Positions 1-8,731 of a stretch of DNA of 64,000 nucleotides are shown here, piece by piece. Where the stretch lies: the NCBI GenBank assembly GCA_965261945.1, contig CBDHEF010000002.1, positions 930,001 to 994,000 of the forward strand. Reading direction: 5' to 3'. The notes under the pieces are model-generated. The model saw only the letters and a list, made by a program, of their open reading frames with translations, had not been told where the DNA came from and made no database searches. How positions within the stretch are numbered: position 1 is the first letter of the stretch; each line of letters opens with the position of its first letter. A program made the translations under genes and the position numbers. Source of the DNA: VXOI01 sp965261945 (GTDB taxonomy: Bacteria; Chloroflexota; Dehalococcoidia; Lucifugimonadales; UBA3495).

Positions 1-1
1 C

Positions 2-487
2 CGCACCTTTATCGCCCAGGAACTGAACGTGTCGGTGGAAGACATTCAGGCTTACGTGCTGGGCGGCCACGGCGACGACATGGTGCCGCTGGTGCGCTTC
101 ACCACCGTCGGCGGCATACCCATCAGCGAACTGATGGCCGAAGAAAAGGTGGACCAACTGGTGCGCCGCACCCGGCAGGGCGGCGGCGAGATTGTGCAAC
201 TCCTGAAAGAAGGCAGCGCCTACTACGCGCCATCCGCGGCCATAACCCAGATGGTGGAGGCCGTACTGCTGGACAAGAAGCGCATCCTGCCCGCCTGCGC
301 CTACCTACAGGGCGAATACGGCATCAACGGCCTATGCGTCGGCGTGCCGGTCAAGCTCGGCGCCGGGGGCGTGGAGCAGGTGCTGGAAATCCGCCTCACC
401 GCCGAAGAGCAGGCTGCCCTGCAAAGCTCCGCCGCCAGCGTACAGGAGCTGGTGGAGGTGATGAACCAGGCGAGGGCGGGGGCGTAG
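2..487 (+). CDS. mdh: Malate dehydrogenase, C-terminal part (5' end outside window)
   Basis: The open frame runs in from the left edge; the first codons read RTFIAQELNV, so the gene starts upstream. MDH oxidises malate to oxaloacetate with NAD+ in the TCA cycle, in the cytoplasm. The catalytic-His segment GGHGDDMVP and the following VRFTTVGGIPI are typical of the bacterial, lactate-dehydrogenase-like MDH family. The last part (KRILPACAYLQGEYGINGLCVGVPVKLG in outline) is the usual C-terminal half. About 161 residues are present, roughly half of a normal 310-residue enzyme. A hairpin at 528-559 follows. Identity is secure; MDH versus LDH rests on family resemblance of this half only. Confidence 0.93.
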   Translation, partial: RTFIAQELNVSVEDIQAYVLGGHGDDMVPLVRFTTVGGIPISELMAEEKVDQLVRRTRQGGGEIVQLLKEGSAYYAPSAAITQMVEAVLLDKKRILPACAYLQGEYGINGLCVGVPVKLGAGGVEQVLEIRLTAEEQAALQSSAASVQELVEVMNQARAGA

Positions 488-527
488 AGAGCGAGAGAAC
501 AGGCCTTCGGAAGGTTCCTTTGTCGTA

Positions 528-559
528 AATGGCCCGGTTGCCCCCACAACCGGGCCATT
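528..559. terminator. Hairpin after mdh
   Basis: Perfect 12-bp arms (AATGGCCCGGTT / AACCGGGCCATT) enclose an 8-nt loop 40 bp after the mdh stop. No clear T-run follows, so termination is likely but not certain. Confidence 0.6.
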
Positions 560-606
560 GCCGTTTCGGCGGGCGCTGATTTGATGACAGTCGATGATGG
601 GCGATT

Positions 607-1230
607 TTGAGAAACTTGCGATTAATTTGGAAATGGGCGCTGCCCTTTTCGGTTCTCTTGGGATTAGGACTCGCCGTTTCCGTTCCTTGGCTGTTAGCTG
701 CCCGGACGGACGATGCATCCTCCGACGGTCGCATTGCAGCCACAGTAGCCGTCGCCTTGCTTATCTCGGTGGCTGTCAGCTTCACCTTGATCTTTGTCTA
801 TCTACTGGCCACCGTCATCATTCCGAAGCTATTGCAGCGAGCAATGGTTTGGGTTACTTTCAAGACGGTCAAGCGGGCTATCGCGAAAATGAGGGTTCGC
901 ATCGAACCGACCGGGATTGCAGAGATTGAGGGAAGTGTCGGGATTGGATTACCATTGGGTTCTCGAAACGGGGTTAGGGGCGGTGACCGATTCATATTGG
1001 TAAACTCCGCCAACCAAGAGAATTGGGGTATATTGCAGGTATACGAGATACGGGAAACCTCATGCACATGTACGGTTTTTGACCGAACCAACCCAAACTT
1101 TTGGAACACCCTCGAGACGCGTATCCGGCGGGATGCGTCGCCGCCGGGAGGGGTAGAATTGGTTAGGGACATTCCTGAACAGTTGATAATGGAGTGGGTT
1201 TCCAGACTGCTAAACGAGCCAAAAGGCTGA
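607..1230 (+). CDS. Membrane-anchored small-barrel protein, unknown function
   Basis: 207 residues with a TTG start; no in-frame ATG lies nearby. Two hydrophobic segments (about residues 9-31 and 44-70) anchor it in the membrane, and the rest is soluble. Residues about 100-150 contain GLPLGSRNGVRGGDRFILV and then GILQVYEI. This pattern, a basic turn followed by GVxxGDRF and a beta strand, resembles the small beta-barrel at the C-terminus of FlgT-like proteins. The next gene has a matching segment (NKGQEDGVSEGMQFQV), so the two probably act together. No catalytic motif is visible. The gene is more AT-rich than its neighbours, which may mean transfer. Confidence 0.6.
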   Translation: MRNLRLIWKWALPFSVLLGLGLAVSVPWLLAARTDDASSDGRIAATVAVALLISVAVSFTLIFVYLLATVIIPKLLQRAMVWVTFKTVKRAIAKMRVRIEPTGIAEIEGSVGIGLPLGSRNGVRGGDRFILVNSANQENWGILQVYEIRETSCTCTVFDRTNPNFWNTLETRIRRDASPPGGVELVRDIPEQLIMEWVSRLLNEPKG

Positions 1231-1254
1231 TTCGCAGTTGGGGAGGGTAAGAAA

Positions 1255-1659
1255 ATGCCAATTCAGGGGAAAGTGGCCGCCATTCTCAATGAGCGAGACC
1301 TTGTAATCAATAAGGGTCAAGAAGATGGTGTCTCGGAAGGAATGCAGTTTCAGGTAACTCAGCCCGATGTTCCCATCAGAGACCCAGACAGTGGGGTTGA
1401 ATTGGGGGTATTGGTCAGAGATAAAATCAAGGTGAGAATCGTTGAATCACACCCGCAGTTCTCAGTTGCAAAAACTTACGAGACATATTCCGCTCAGGTG
1501 CCATCCGTTTATGAGCAGGCCGAGTTAGCATCCCGAGGGAGAACAGTTACCCGAGTGCAGAAAATCATAATCGAGTCGCCCGGCCAAAACACCGACACCA
1601 TCGGACAGGAAGGCAGCACTGTAAAAGTAGGAGACCCAGTAGTCCAGATAAGCGAGTAG
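1255..1659 (+). CDS. Small-barrel (FlgT C-domain-like) protein, unknown function
   Basis: 134 residues, ATG start behind GGGGAGGG, 24 bp after the preceding membrane protein and very likely co-transcribed with it. The N-terminal half has VAAILNERDLVINKGQEDG and then GMQFQV, the signature of a small beta-barrel seen in FlgT-type C-terminal domains and in secreted proteins of unknown role. No signal peptide or membrane segment is present, so it would be cytoplasmic. It may be the soluble partner of the upstream anchored protein. The function is not recognised. Confidence 0.6.
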   Translation: MPIQGKVAAILNERDLVINKGQEDGVSEGMQFQVTQPDVPIRDPDSGVELGVLVRDKIKVRIVESHPQFSVAKTYETYSAQVPSVYEQAELASRGRTVTRVQKIIIESPGQNTDTIGQEGSTVKVGDPVVQISE

Positions 1660-1705
1660 ACTACCTACGGCGATACTTTAACCCCAAACGCTAGGGAGGC
1701 CCGCC

Positions 1706-3001
1706 ATGCCCAACCGTAATCCTGAAGAACTAAGCCTGCTGGAGAAGGCGGGCCGCTATTTGCCAGGTGGAAACACGGGCAACCTCCACTTCAACCCCGA
1801 ACAGGACCTCCTCATTGCAGGCGGCAAGGGTTCCCGCGTCTGGGACATGAGCGGCAACGAGTACGTGGACTGGCTGATGGGGTCCGGGCCGATGCTGCTG
1901 GGCCACGCCCACCCTCATGTTGTTGAAGCCGTCATCAGGACCGTGGAACAGGGCAGCACGTTCTTTGCCAACAACGACAAGGCCGTGATGCTGGCCGAAC
2001 AGCTGGTCGAGGCCGTCCCCTGCGCCGATAAGGTGCGCTTCACCACCAGCGGCACCGACGCCTGCTTCCAGGCCATGCGCATCGCCCGAGCCTTCACCGG
2101 CAAGGAAAAGGTGCTGAAGTTCGAGGGCGGCTACCACGGCAGCAGCGATTATGCCCTGATGAGCGTCACCCCCAGCGCCTCCCTGGAATTTCCGCAGTCG
2201 GAGGCCAACAGCGGCGGGATTCCCAAGGCCATCGCAGACCTCATGCTAATCGCTCCGTTTAATGACCTGACCACCACCGAGACCGTCATAAAGGCGCATC
2301 ACGACGAGATTGCGGCTGTCATCGTGGAGCCGTTGCAGCGCATCATCGCGCCCCGGCCCGGCTTTCTACAGGGCCTGCGGGACATTACGGCCAGATATGG
2401 CATACCGCTGATTTTCGATGAAGTGGTGACCAGCTTCCGTCTGTCCTATGGTGGCGCTCAGGAATTCTACGGGGTGACACCCGACCTCTGCTCCGTCGGC
2501 AAGATAATGGGCGGCGGCTATCCGTTGGCCGCCGTGCTGGGGCGAGCCGACATCATGTCGGTCTATGACCGTGGTGAGGTGGACAGCGACACCTTCGTCA
2601 GCCAGGTCGGCACGCTGAATGGCAACCCGGTAGCCTGCGCCGCCGGACTGGCCACGCTGGAAGTCCTGCGCCAGGACGCCGACGCCTACCGCCGCATCCA
2701 CGCCACCGGAGCTGCCCTTCGCAACGCTATGACGGAAATCTGTGATGAGCACGGTATGCCGGTGCAGAGCTGCGGAGAGGACGCGGTCTTCGATTTCTGC
2801 TTCACCGACCGTCCAGTGGCCAACTACCGCGACAATCTTGCCGGCGATGCCGGAATGCTCGCTCGTCTCAACGCCGGCCTGCTGGAGCGCGGCATCCTCA
2901 AGGGCGGCCAAAAATACTACCCGTCGGCCGTCCACTCCGAAGAGGACATCGAACGCACCATAGAAGCCTACCGCCAGGTGGTGCCGACGCTTCGGGGGTA
3001 G
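1706..3001 (+). CDS. Class III aminotransferase, glutamate-1-semialdehyde aminomutase-like
   Basis: 431 residues, ATG behind GGGAGG. It is a PLP-dependent class III aminotransferase of the HemL-like group. Visible family marks are GSGPMLLGHAHPHV, the SGTDACFQAMRIARA cofactor-phosphate loop, the aspartate in LIFDEVVTSFR that contacts the PLP ring, and SVGKIMGGGYPLAAV, which carries the Schiff-base lysine. True HemL proteins sit with haem genes; this one does not. A second homologue lies at 22547-23881. Both therefore more likely aminate or isomerise another amino-ketone substrate. Class is certain; substrate is unknown. Confidence 0.88.
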   Translation: MPNRNPEELSLLEKAGRYLPGGNTGNLHFNPEQDLLIAGGKGSRVWDMSGNEYVDWLMGSGPMLLGHAHPHVVEAVIRTVEQGSTFFANNDKAVMLAEQLVEAVPCADKVRFTTSGTDACFQAMRIARAFTGKEKVLKFEGGYHGSSDYALMSVTPSASLEFPQSEANSGGIPKAIADLMLIAPFNDLTTTETVIKAHHDEIAAVIVEPLQRIIAPRPGFLQGLRDITARYGIPLIFDEVVTSFRLSYGGAQEFYGVTPDLCSVGKIMGGGYPLAAVLGRADIMSVYDRGEVDSDTFVSQVGTLNGNPVACAAGLATLEVLRQDADAYRRIHATGAALRNAMTEICDEHGMPVQSCGEDAVFDFCFTDRPVANYRDNLAGDAGMLARLNAGLLERGILKGGQKYYPSAVHSEEDIERTIEAYRQVVPTLRG

Positions 3002-3062
3002 GTCCTATTATCAAATCGCCAATTCTCGAACGATCTGATGGACCAGCAGGGGGGCTTGCATT

Positions 3063-4073
3063 TTGGAAGGAATTCAGTGGCTTGAAAGCATCTCAGGCGG
3101 AATGAAGGTAGCTATCGCAAACGGCGCAGCCCAGACACCAGAGCAAATTACCGTTCGCGAACTCCTTAGGAGATTTGGTTACCAGAAGCGTGGTGATTAT
3201 GTGGTTAGCCAAATTCGCAACCATTTGGAACGATGCGGCCTAAGTACCGACCAAGACTTTGCAGTCGGTTGGATTGACTCAACGATCACGATACGCCTAG
3301 ATTCTGAGGCTTCTGACGCCCCCCAGTCCCACCTTGTATCAGATCCAACACACCGAATCGGTTCGCTAGAGGCCGCCAACAACAAGCCGCTGAGCGCACA
3401 CTCGGACAGGCCTTTAAACGCAGCTACAACAATCATGCAACTGCATGACTATTCGCAACTACCGGTGATGTCGACAGATTACAAGGTGTCGGGAATCGTA
3501 AGCTGGAAGTCGATAGGCGCCCGGCTTTCCCTTGGGCGTCAGTGCCAATTTGTGCGCGATTGTATGGACCCGGCTGAGGAGGTTCCTTTCACGACGCCTC
3601 TTTTTGAGGCTATCGAAACAATCGCAGAACATGGATACGTGCTAGTGCGCGGAGAAGACAACAGGATCGCTGGCATCGTAACCGCCACGGACCTTTCGCT
3701 CCAATTCATGCAACTTGCTGGGCCTTTCTTGTTCGTTGGGGAAATTGAAGGGCACCTACGCCATCTGATTCACGGTAAATTCACTCTGGGACAGATGAGC
3801 GAGGCTTCAGTTTCAGAGGAGGGCGTGAAAATTGAGGGGTCTGGAGATCTAACCCTCGGTGGATATTGCCGACTGCTAGAGAACAAAGAAAATTGGGGTC
3901 TCTTAAACCTAAACGTCGACCGGGTTGAATTTGTCAAGCATCTTGACGAAGTTCGCCGCATTCGAAACGACGTGATGCATTTCAACCCTGACGGTCTGTC
4001 AGAAGAAGAGACTAAGAAACTGCGGGACATTGCCCGCTTTTTCGAAAGCTTGGTGCGTTTCGGCGCAGTGTAA
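3063..4073 (+). CDS. CBS-domain pair with C-terminal HEPN-like domain
   Basis: 336 residues; TTG start with AGGGGGG eight bases upstream. Residues 1-75 look like a winged-helix or small alpha/beta module (TVRELLRRFGYQKRGDYVV). Residues about 105-225 form two CBS repeats: SDRPLNAATTIMQLHDYSQL with SGIVSWKSIG, then TPLFEAIETIAEHGYVLV with IAGIVTATDLS. CBS pairs bind adenine nucleotides. The last 110 residues are helical and end with RRIRNDVMHFNP, a classic HEPN R-X4-H motif found in RNases and nucleotide-modifying toxins of defence systems. The layout suggests a nucleotide-sensing effector. Lower GC than the flanks is consistent with horizontal acquisition. No partner toxin or antitoxin gene is adjacent. 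Confidence 0.75.
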   Translation: MEGIQWLESISGGMKVAIANGAAQTPEQITVRELLRRFGYQKRGDYVVSQIRNHLERCGLSTDQDFAVGWIDSTITIRLDSEASDAPQSHLVSDPTHRIGSLEAANNKPLSAHSDRPLNAATTIMQLHDYSQLPVMSTDYKVSGIVSWKSIGARLSLGRQCQFVRDCMDPAEEVPFTTPLFEAIETIAEHGYVLVRGEDNRIAGIVTATDLSLQFMQLAGPFLFVGEIEGHLRHLIHGKFTLGQMSEASVSEEGVKIEGSGDLTLGGYCRLLENKENWGLLNLNVDRVEFVKHLDEVRRIRNDVMHFNPDGLSEEETKKLRDIARFFESLVRFGAV

Positions 4074-4112
4074 TCGGCAAGACCATAATCGGCACGACCA
4101 ACCGATAATTCT

Positions 4113-4862
4113 TTAGCCGAAAGGCTCGTTTATCAGCACTAGCTCGGCGAAGACGGCGTGGGTGCAGCCGAAGGCTTGGCCGGATTCGACGGCGTGGGCG
4201 GTGAGGAAGTCGAAGGTGTTGGCGGCGGCAGGGCCGAGATTCTCCAGATAGGCTTTATGCTGGCGCAGGGAGTCCAGCCCCTGCTCCCAGTAGCCGGTGA
4301 CGTCCACGCCGTGGGTGGCGCCGGACGGGCCGAAGACTGCGACGAACCGGACGCCGTTCCACGGCTCCAGGCCCTCGCCCAGCAGTTCTTGGAAAATCCA
4401 GCGGTTGGCGGCGTCGCGGGCGGCGTCGAATACCGCAACGCCCACGTTGCGATGGTCGGCCATGTTCAGGTGGCCGGAAGGGAATTGCAAGTGGTGGCTC
4501 AAGGTGAGGACTATGTCGGGCCGGTGGAGCCGGATGGCGCGGCTGATGTCTCGCCTTAGCGGCAAGCCGTACTCGATTACGCCATCTGTATGCTCGAGGA
4601 ACTCAACGGTATTGACGCCCACCACGCGGGCGGCGTCAATCTCCTCCTGGGAGCGCAACGGCCCCACTTCGGACGGGTGCATCGTGTCAATACCCGCCTC
4701 TCCGCGCGACACCATAACGTAAGTTACTTTCTTTCCCTGACCAGTCCACTTTGCGATTGCGCTTGCCGCTCCGTACTCAAGGTCGTCGGGGTGGGCTACG
4801 ATGGCCAGCGCGGTTTGCCAGTCTTCCGGGAAGGCAAGAATTGGGGCCTGTGGATGCTGCAT
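4113..4862 (-). CDS. PIG-L/LmbE-family zinc deacetylase
   Basis: 249 residues, ATG behind AGAGGAC. The family removes N-acetyl groups from amino-sugar substrates such as GlcNAc-inositol or GlcNAc-malate in mycothiol and bacillithiol synthesis. The metal-binding start IVAHPDDLEYGA and the second metal site SGHLNMADHRNVG are intact, as is the VMVSRGEAG strand. It lies just downstream of the sdh operon, beyond that operon's terminator at 4921-4946, so it is probably transcribed on its own. The exact substrate cannot be read from the sequence. Confidence 0.88.
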   Translation of the reverse strand: MQHPQAPILAFPEDWQTALAIVAHPDDLEYGAASAIAKWTGQGKKVTYVMVSRGEAGIDTMHPSEVGPLRSQEEIDAARVVGVNTVEFLEHTDGVIEYGLPLRRDISRAIRLHRPDIVLTLSHHLQFPSGHLNMADHRNVGVAVFDAARDAANRWIFQELLGEGLEPWNGVRFVAVFGPSGATHGVDVTGYWEQGLDSLRQHKAYLENLGPAAANTFDFLTAHAVESGQAFGCTHAVFAELVLINEPFG

Positions 4863-4920
4863 AGGTAGTCCTCTTTTTGTCTTTTGGTGTTGGCAATCGC
4901 CGCTTGTCTTTCCAAGAAAA

Positions 4921-4946
4921 GAGGCCGCCGGGTGTGCGGCGGCCTC
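4921..4946 (-). terminator. Rho-independent terminator of the sdh operon
   Basis: On the minus strand a perfect 10-bp GC stem (arms GAGGCCGCCG / CGGCGGCCTC, 6-nt loop) is followed at once by TTTTCTT. It lies 38 bp after the last sdh-operon gene. Confidence 0.85.
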
Positions 4947-4983
4947 TGCATTTACGCGAAACTGCGTCTACCTCTGACCCCTT

Positions 4984-5874
4984 CTAGTGCGCGGCTCCGG
5001 CAGGCGTCAACTGGGTCAGCAGGGGTCGGGTGTTGACTATGTGGCGGCGCAGTCCCAGGTCCTGCGGGCTGATGCCCATAGCCAAGCCGATGGCCTGGGG
5101 CATATGCAGTATGGGCAGGCCGATCTCCCGCCCGGCTTGCGCTGCTGCCTTGGGTTGGAAGCTGTCCAAGTTCAGGTGGCACAGCGGGCAGGGGGTGATC
5201 ATAGCATCGGCGCCCAAGTCTTTGGCCTCGCTGGTGTGCTTGCCAACCATCGCCAGGGAGTTGCGCTCGTTGATGGTCAGGATAGGAAAGCCGCAGCAGC
5301 GCGTCTTGCCGGAGAAGTCCACTACCGTCGCGCCCAGAATCTCGATGAGCCGCTCCAGCGAGTCCTGCCGGTCCGGGTTATCGGCAAACGCCAGCGCGTC
5401 GGTGGGGCGCACCAGGTAGCAACCATAGAAGGGGGCGAGACGTACGCCATGCAGCGGGCGAGTGATGAGCTCGGCCAGCTTGTCGAGGCCGTAGTCCTCA
5501 ATAAGTATCCAGAGCAGATGCTTGGGGTTGGCGCTCCCCTTGTATTCCAAGCCCTCTTCGGCCAGGTAGCCGTTGACCTTCGCGCGGTACTCGGGGTCGC
5601 GCAGCCGGAAGTTGGCTTGGCTCATCACGCCCTGGCAGGTGCTGCAGATGGTCATTATCGGCAGGTCCCAGTACTCCGCCATGGCGAAGGTGCGGGCGTT
5701 GAGGGTGTCGCCCAGCAGTTGGTTCTTCTCCTGTAGGACGCCGGCGCCGGTGCATGACGCACCCTGCATCTCCCATATATCGATTCCCAACCGTTTGCAA
5801 ATCAGCACGGCTGCCGGGTACAGCTCGGGGCATCCACCCCGGGAAACGCAACCGGGAAAGAAGGCGTATCTCAA
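4984..5874 (-). CDS. sdhE: HdrB-like CCG-domain subunit of succinate dehydrogenase/fumarate reductase (SdhE type)
   Basis: 296 residues, last gene of sdhA-sdhB-hdrB. It belongs to the heterodisulfide reductase subunit B/GlpC family, whose CCG domains bind an unusual [4Fe-4S] cluster. The second CCG domain is complete: FYGCYLVRP, then KTRCCGFPI, then ITPCPLCHLNLDS. The first is altered: PGCVSRGGC, SCTGAG in place of CCG, then CSTCQGVM. In archaeal and some bacterial type-E complexes this subunit replaces the usual haem-b anchor and passes electrons to quinone or a thiol. No SdhC/D membrane anchor is present here, which supports that role. The protein has no membrane segment, so association with the membrane is inferred. 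Confidence 0.85.
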   Translation of the reverse strand: MRYAFFPGCVSRGGCPELYPAAVLICKRLGIDIWEMQGASCTGAGVLQEKNQLLGDTLNARTFAMAEYWDLPIMTICSTCQGVMSQANFRLRDPEYRAKVNGYLAEEGLEYKGSANPKHLLWILIEDYGLDKLAELITRPLHGVRLAPFYGCYLVRPTDALAFADNPDRQDSLERLIEILGATVVDFSGKTRCCGFPILTINERNSLAMVGKHTSEAKDLGADAMITPCPLCHLNLDSFQPKAAAQAGREIGLPILHMPQAIGLAMGISPQDLGLRRHIVNTRPLLTQLTPAGAAH

Positions 5875-5924
5875 ATCTGGTCTCCGTCTACTCTGGGATT
5901 ATTTGTGCCGCCGATTGCCCGCTG

Positions 5925-5956
5925 CCCTCTCACCCTCTCCCTCAGGGGAGAGGGAG
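5925..5956. repeat. Intergenic palindrome (CCCTCTCCC...GGGAGAGGG family)
   Basis: Lies between sdhB and the HdrB-like gene, inside the operon; core CCCTCTCCCTCAGGGGAGAG. It would form a hairpin in the operon mRNA. Confidence 0.7.
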
Positions 5957-5997
5957 CCGTAGGGACTCCCATTTGATGTGGGCGGAACCTTGCCGGG

Positions 5998-6966
5998 CTA
6001 GCGTTCCGTTTCGTCCACCTGCTCAAAAATGCGGCGGACGTGTTCGATACCCTCAATCTTCTTGTGCATGATAGGGGGCATCTTGCCGTGGGTGAGCGCC
6101 TGCAAAGCCACGGGCGCGTAATTCAGCAATCCCTGGATATTGGTCATGCCCAGCGACTTGGGGACGAGGCGCAGCTCGTCGAGTGTGCCTGATTGCTCCA
6201 CTGACTCGGAGAATGCCTCGGTGTGGCGCGCGCCATTGGTGTTGTGGAAGCCCGCCTCGATGGCCTGGTCGCGCATCGCCATGATGCGCTCCATCGGGGC
6301 AACACCCTTGGGACAGGCCTGGACGCATTCCAGGCAACGGGTGCAGTCCCAGATACCGGAGGGGGCATTCAACTGCTCCAGGCGATCTTTCGACACGCCG
6401 GCCTCATCGCCATCACGGGGGTCGGCGGTGAAGCGGTAGGCTTTGGCCAGCGCAGCTGGCCCAAGGAAAGAGGGGTCCACCTCCATCACCGTGCAGTCGG
6501 ATACGCAGGCGCCGCACATGATGCAGGCGGTGACGCCGGAAAGATGGAGCATGGCCTCATTGGAAACGACGTATTCCTGTTCCGGTTCCGGCCCCTGGGG
6601 CTGCAAGTAGGGTTCGACCTCCATTATCTTGTCCCAGAAAAGGTCAAAATTGACCACCAGGTCCTTGATGACCGGCATATTGCCCGCTGGTTCAACCTCG
6701 ATAATGTCGCCTTCCCGAAGTTCGGCGACGGCCTGCGTCTTGCAGGCGAGCCCGGCGTGGCCGTTGATGCGCATGGCGCAGGAGCCGCAGATGGAACTAC
6801 GGCAGGAGCAACGCAGGCTCAGGGTGCCGTCCATGTCCTCCCGGATCTTGATGAGCGCGTCGAGGACGGTAGCGTTGTCTTCGATTTCCAGCGAGTAGTC
6901 CTGCCAGAAAGGAGTGGTGTTCTCCGACTCGGGGTCCTGACGCCGCACCCTAATGGTGACATTCAT
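5998..6966 (-). CDS. sdhB: Succinate dehydrogenase/fumarate reductase iron-sulfur subunit
   Basis: 322 residues, ATG behind GAGGAAAG. The N-terminal ferredoxin domain has the [2Fe-2S] ligands in CSCRSSICGSC and the later C of HAGLAC. The C-terminal domain carries CIMCGACVSDC and CTRCLECVQACPKG. In ordinary SdhB the second motif lacks the cysteine two residues after the first and binds a [3Fe-4S] cluster. Here the extra cysteine (C-x2-C-x2-C-x3-CP) predicts a second [4Fe-4S] cluster, as in type-E enzymes and thiol:fumarate reductase TfrB. This agrees with the HdrB-like downstream subunit. Cytoplasmic side of the membrane, electrons passing from SdhA. Confidence 0.93.
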   Translation of the reverse strand: MNVTIRVRRQDPESENTTPFWQDYSLEIEDNATVLDALIKIREDMDGTLSLRCSCRSSICGSCAMRINGHAGLACKTQAVAELREGDIIEVEPAGNMPVIKDLVVNFDLFWDKIMEVEPYLQPQGPEPEQEYVVSNEAMLHLSGVTACIMCGACVSDCTVMEVDPSFLGPAALAKAYRFTADPRDGDEAGVSKDRLEQLNAPSGIWDCTRCLECVQACPKGVAPMERIMAMRDQAIEAGFHNTNGARHTEAFSESVEQSGTLDELRLVPKSLGMTNIQGLLNYAPVALQALTHGKMPPIMHKKIEGIEHVRRIFEQVDETER

Positions 6967-7051
6967 CGGCTGCTTTCCTCTAACTCAGTGTCCATGTCTC
7001 CACCGCCGCCCCAGCCACTTCCACTGCCAGCGGGGAACATCCGGCGCTGAC

Positions 7052-8731
7052 CTAGTATTTTCTTTCTTCCGGTTCCCATTTGGTGATGCTGACGGGCGCG
7101 TAGGAGATTTCGGGGCCAGTCTCGCCCTTGCTGACGACCAAGTGCTTCATCCAGTTCTCGTCGTCGCGGGCGGGATAGTCGGTGCGCGACTGGGCGCCCC
7201 GGCTATCCTTGCGGTCAATGGCGCTGACCACGATGGGCGGGGCGCAGTCGAGCATGAAGCCCAACTCCAAGGCAAACACCAGGTCGGTGTTGAAAATCTT
7301 GCCCTTGTTTTCCACCGGAACGGTCTTGAATCGTTCCTGGAGCAACTCCAGGTCGCCCAGCGATTCCTCCATACCTTCCTGGTTGCGGAAGACAGCGAGG
7401 TTCCGGTTCATGGACTCCCCCATCCCCAGCCGTATGCTGGCGATGCGGTCGCCATTGGCGGGGCGGTCCATCAGTTCCTGGATTCGCTTCTCCTCGTTTC
7501 TGACCGCTTGCTCCACGTTGAATTCCACGTAGTCCACGCTGCGGGAAGCCTCGGCGGCGTGGTTGCCGGAGCGCTCGCCGAAGACGATGGTGTCCAGCAG
7601 CGAGTTGGCCCCCAGCCGGTTGCCGCCGTGGACGCTTACGCAGGCGCACTCGCCAGCTGCGTAGGCGCCGGGCAAATTGGTCAGCCCGTCTACGTCGGTC
7701 TTGATACCGCCCATCATGTAGTGCATACCGGGGCGGATGGGGATGGGTTCGCGTATCATGTCGGCCCCGGCCAGGTCGATACCGATCTCCCGTATCTGGC
7801 TGAGCTTCTCCATGATCAGGGACTCGCCCAAATGCCGACAATCCAGCAACACGCAACCGTTGATACCATTGCCCGCGTTGATTTCCGTCTGTTCCGAGCG
7901 GGAAACCACGTCGCGGGACGCCAACTCCATCATGTTGGGTGCGTACTTCTGCATGAAGCGGTTGCCGTCTTTGTCCAGCAGGTAGGCGCCCTCACCCCGG
8001 GCCGCCTCTGAGATCAGCACGCCACTGCCCGCCAGGGTGGTGGGATGGTACTGCACCATCTCCATGTCCATCAGCTGGGCGCCGGCGTTGTAGGCCAGGG
8101 CCATTCCGTCGCCGGTGACGATGAGGGCGTTGGTGCTCGGCTCGAAAACTCGACCCAATCCGCCGGTGGCGAATATGACCGTCTTAGCGCGGATGGCGTA
8201 TATCTGCCCGGTGCGAATCTCCAGGGCCATCACGCCGCAGACGTGTCCATCCTCGATGATGAGGGAGGTTACGAACCATTCCTCGTAACGGCGGACGCCA
8301 GACTTGATGAGCTGCTCGAACATGACGTGGAGCAGGGCCTGTCCGGTAAAGTCGCCGACGAAGAAAGTGCGGGCGCGGCGCTGGCCGCCGAAGGCCCGGG
8401 TGCCCAGATAACCCTCGTCGTCGCGGTTGAATGTGACGCCGAAGTGCTCCATGTCAATCAGGGCGCGGCCCGCCGAGCGGCACATCACTTCGATGGCGTC
8501 CTGGTCCCCTAGGAAGTCGCTGCCCTTGACGGTGTCGTAGGCGTGGTCTTCCCAGTCGTCGCCCCTGTCGGTAAGGGCTGCGTTAATGCCGCCCTGAGCC
8601 GCGTTGGAGTGGCTGCGGACGGGATGTACTTTGCTGATAATCGCCGTGGTAGCGCCGTTGGCGCGGGCCGCAATGGCCGCCCGCATCCCGGCGAGCCCGG
8701 CGCCGATTACCAAGACATCATGCTCCAGCAT
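7052..8731 (-). CDS. sdhA: Succinate dehydrogenase/fumarate reductase flavoprotein subunit
   Basis: 559 residues. The N-terminal Rossmann fold (VLVIGAGLAGMRAA) binds FAD. The covalent-flavin histidine region SHSNAAQGGINAAL and the substrate loop QYHPTTLAGSGVLISEAARG are intact, as is HGGNRLGANSLLDTIVFG. It interconverts succinate and fumarate and feeds electrons to sdhB, 85 bp downstream. GGAGG lies 12 bases before the ATG, slightly far for an ideal site. The direction of the reaction (oxidation or fumarate respiration) cannot be told from sequence. It is the first gene of the operon; its promoter must lie in 8732-9514. Confidence 0.95.
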   Translation of the reverse strand: MLEHDVLVIGAGLAGMRAAIAARANGATTAIISKVHPVRSHSNAAQGGINAALTDRGDDWEDHAYDTVKGSDFLGDQDAIEVMCRSAGRALIDMEHFGVTFNRDDEGYLGTRAFGGQRRARTFFVGDFTGQALLHVMFEQLIKSGVRRYEEWFVTSLIIEDGHVCGVMALEIRTGQIYAIRAKTVIFATGGLGRVFEPSTNALIVTGDGMALAYNAGAQLMDMEMVQYHPTTLAGSGVLISEAARGEGAYLLDKDGNRFMQKYAPNMMELASRDVVSRSEQTEINAGNGINGCVLLDCRHLGESLIMEKLSQIREIGIDLAGADMIREPIPIRPGMHYMMGGIKTDVDGLTNLPGAYAAGECACVSVHGGNRLGANSLLDTIVFGERSGNHAAEASRSVDYVEFNVEQAVRNEEKRIQELMDRPANGDRIASIRLGMGESMNRNLAVFRNQEGMEESLGDLELLQERFKTVPVENKGKIFNTDLVFALELGFMLDCAPPIVVSAIDRKDSRGAQSRTDYPARDDENWMKHLVVSKGETGPEISYAPVSITKWEPEERKY

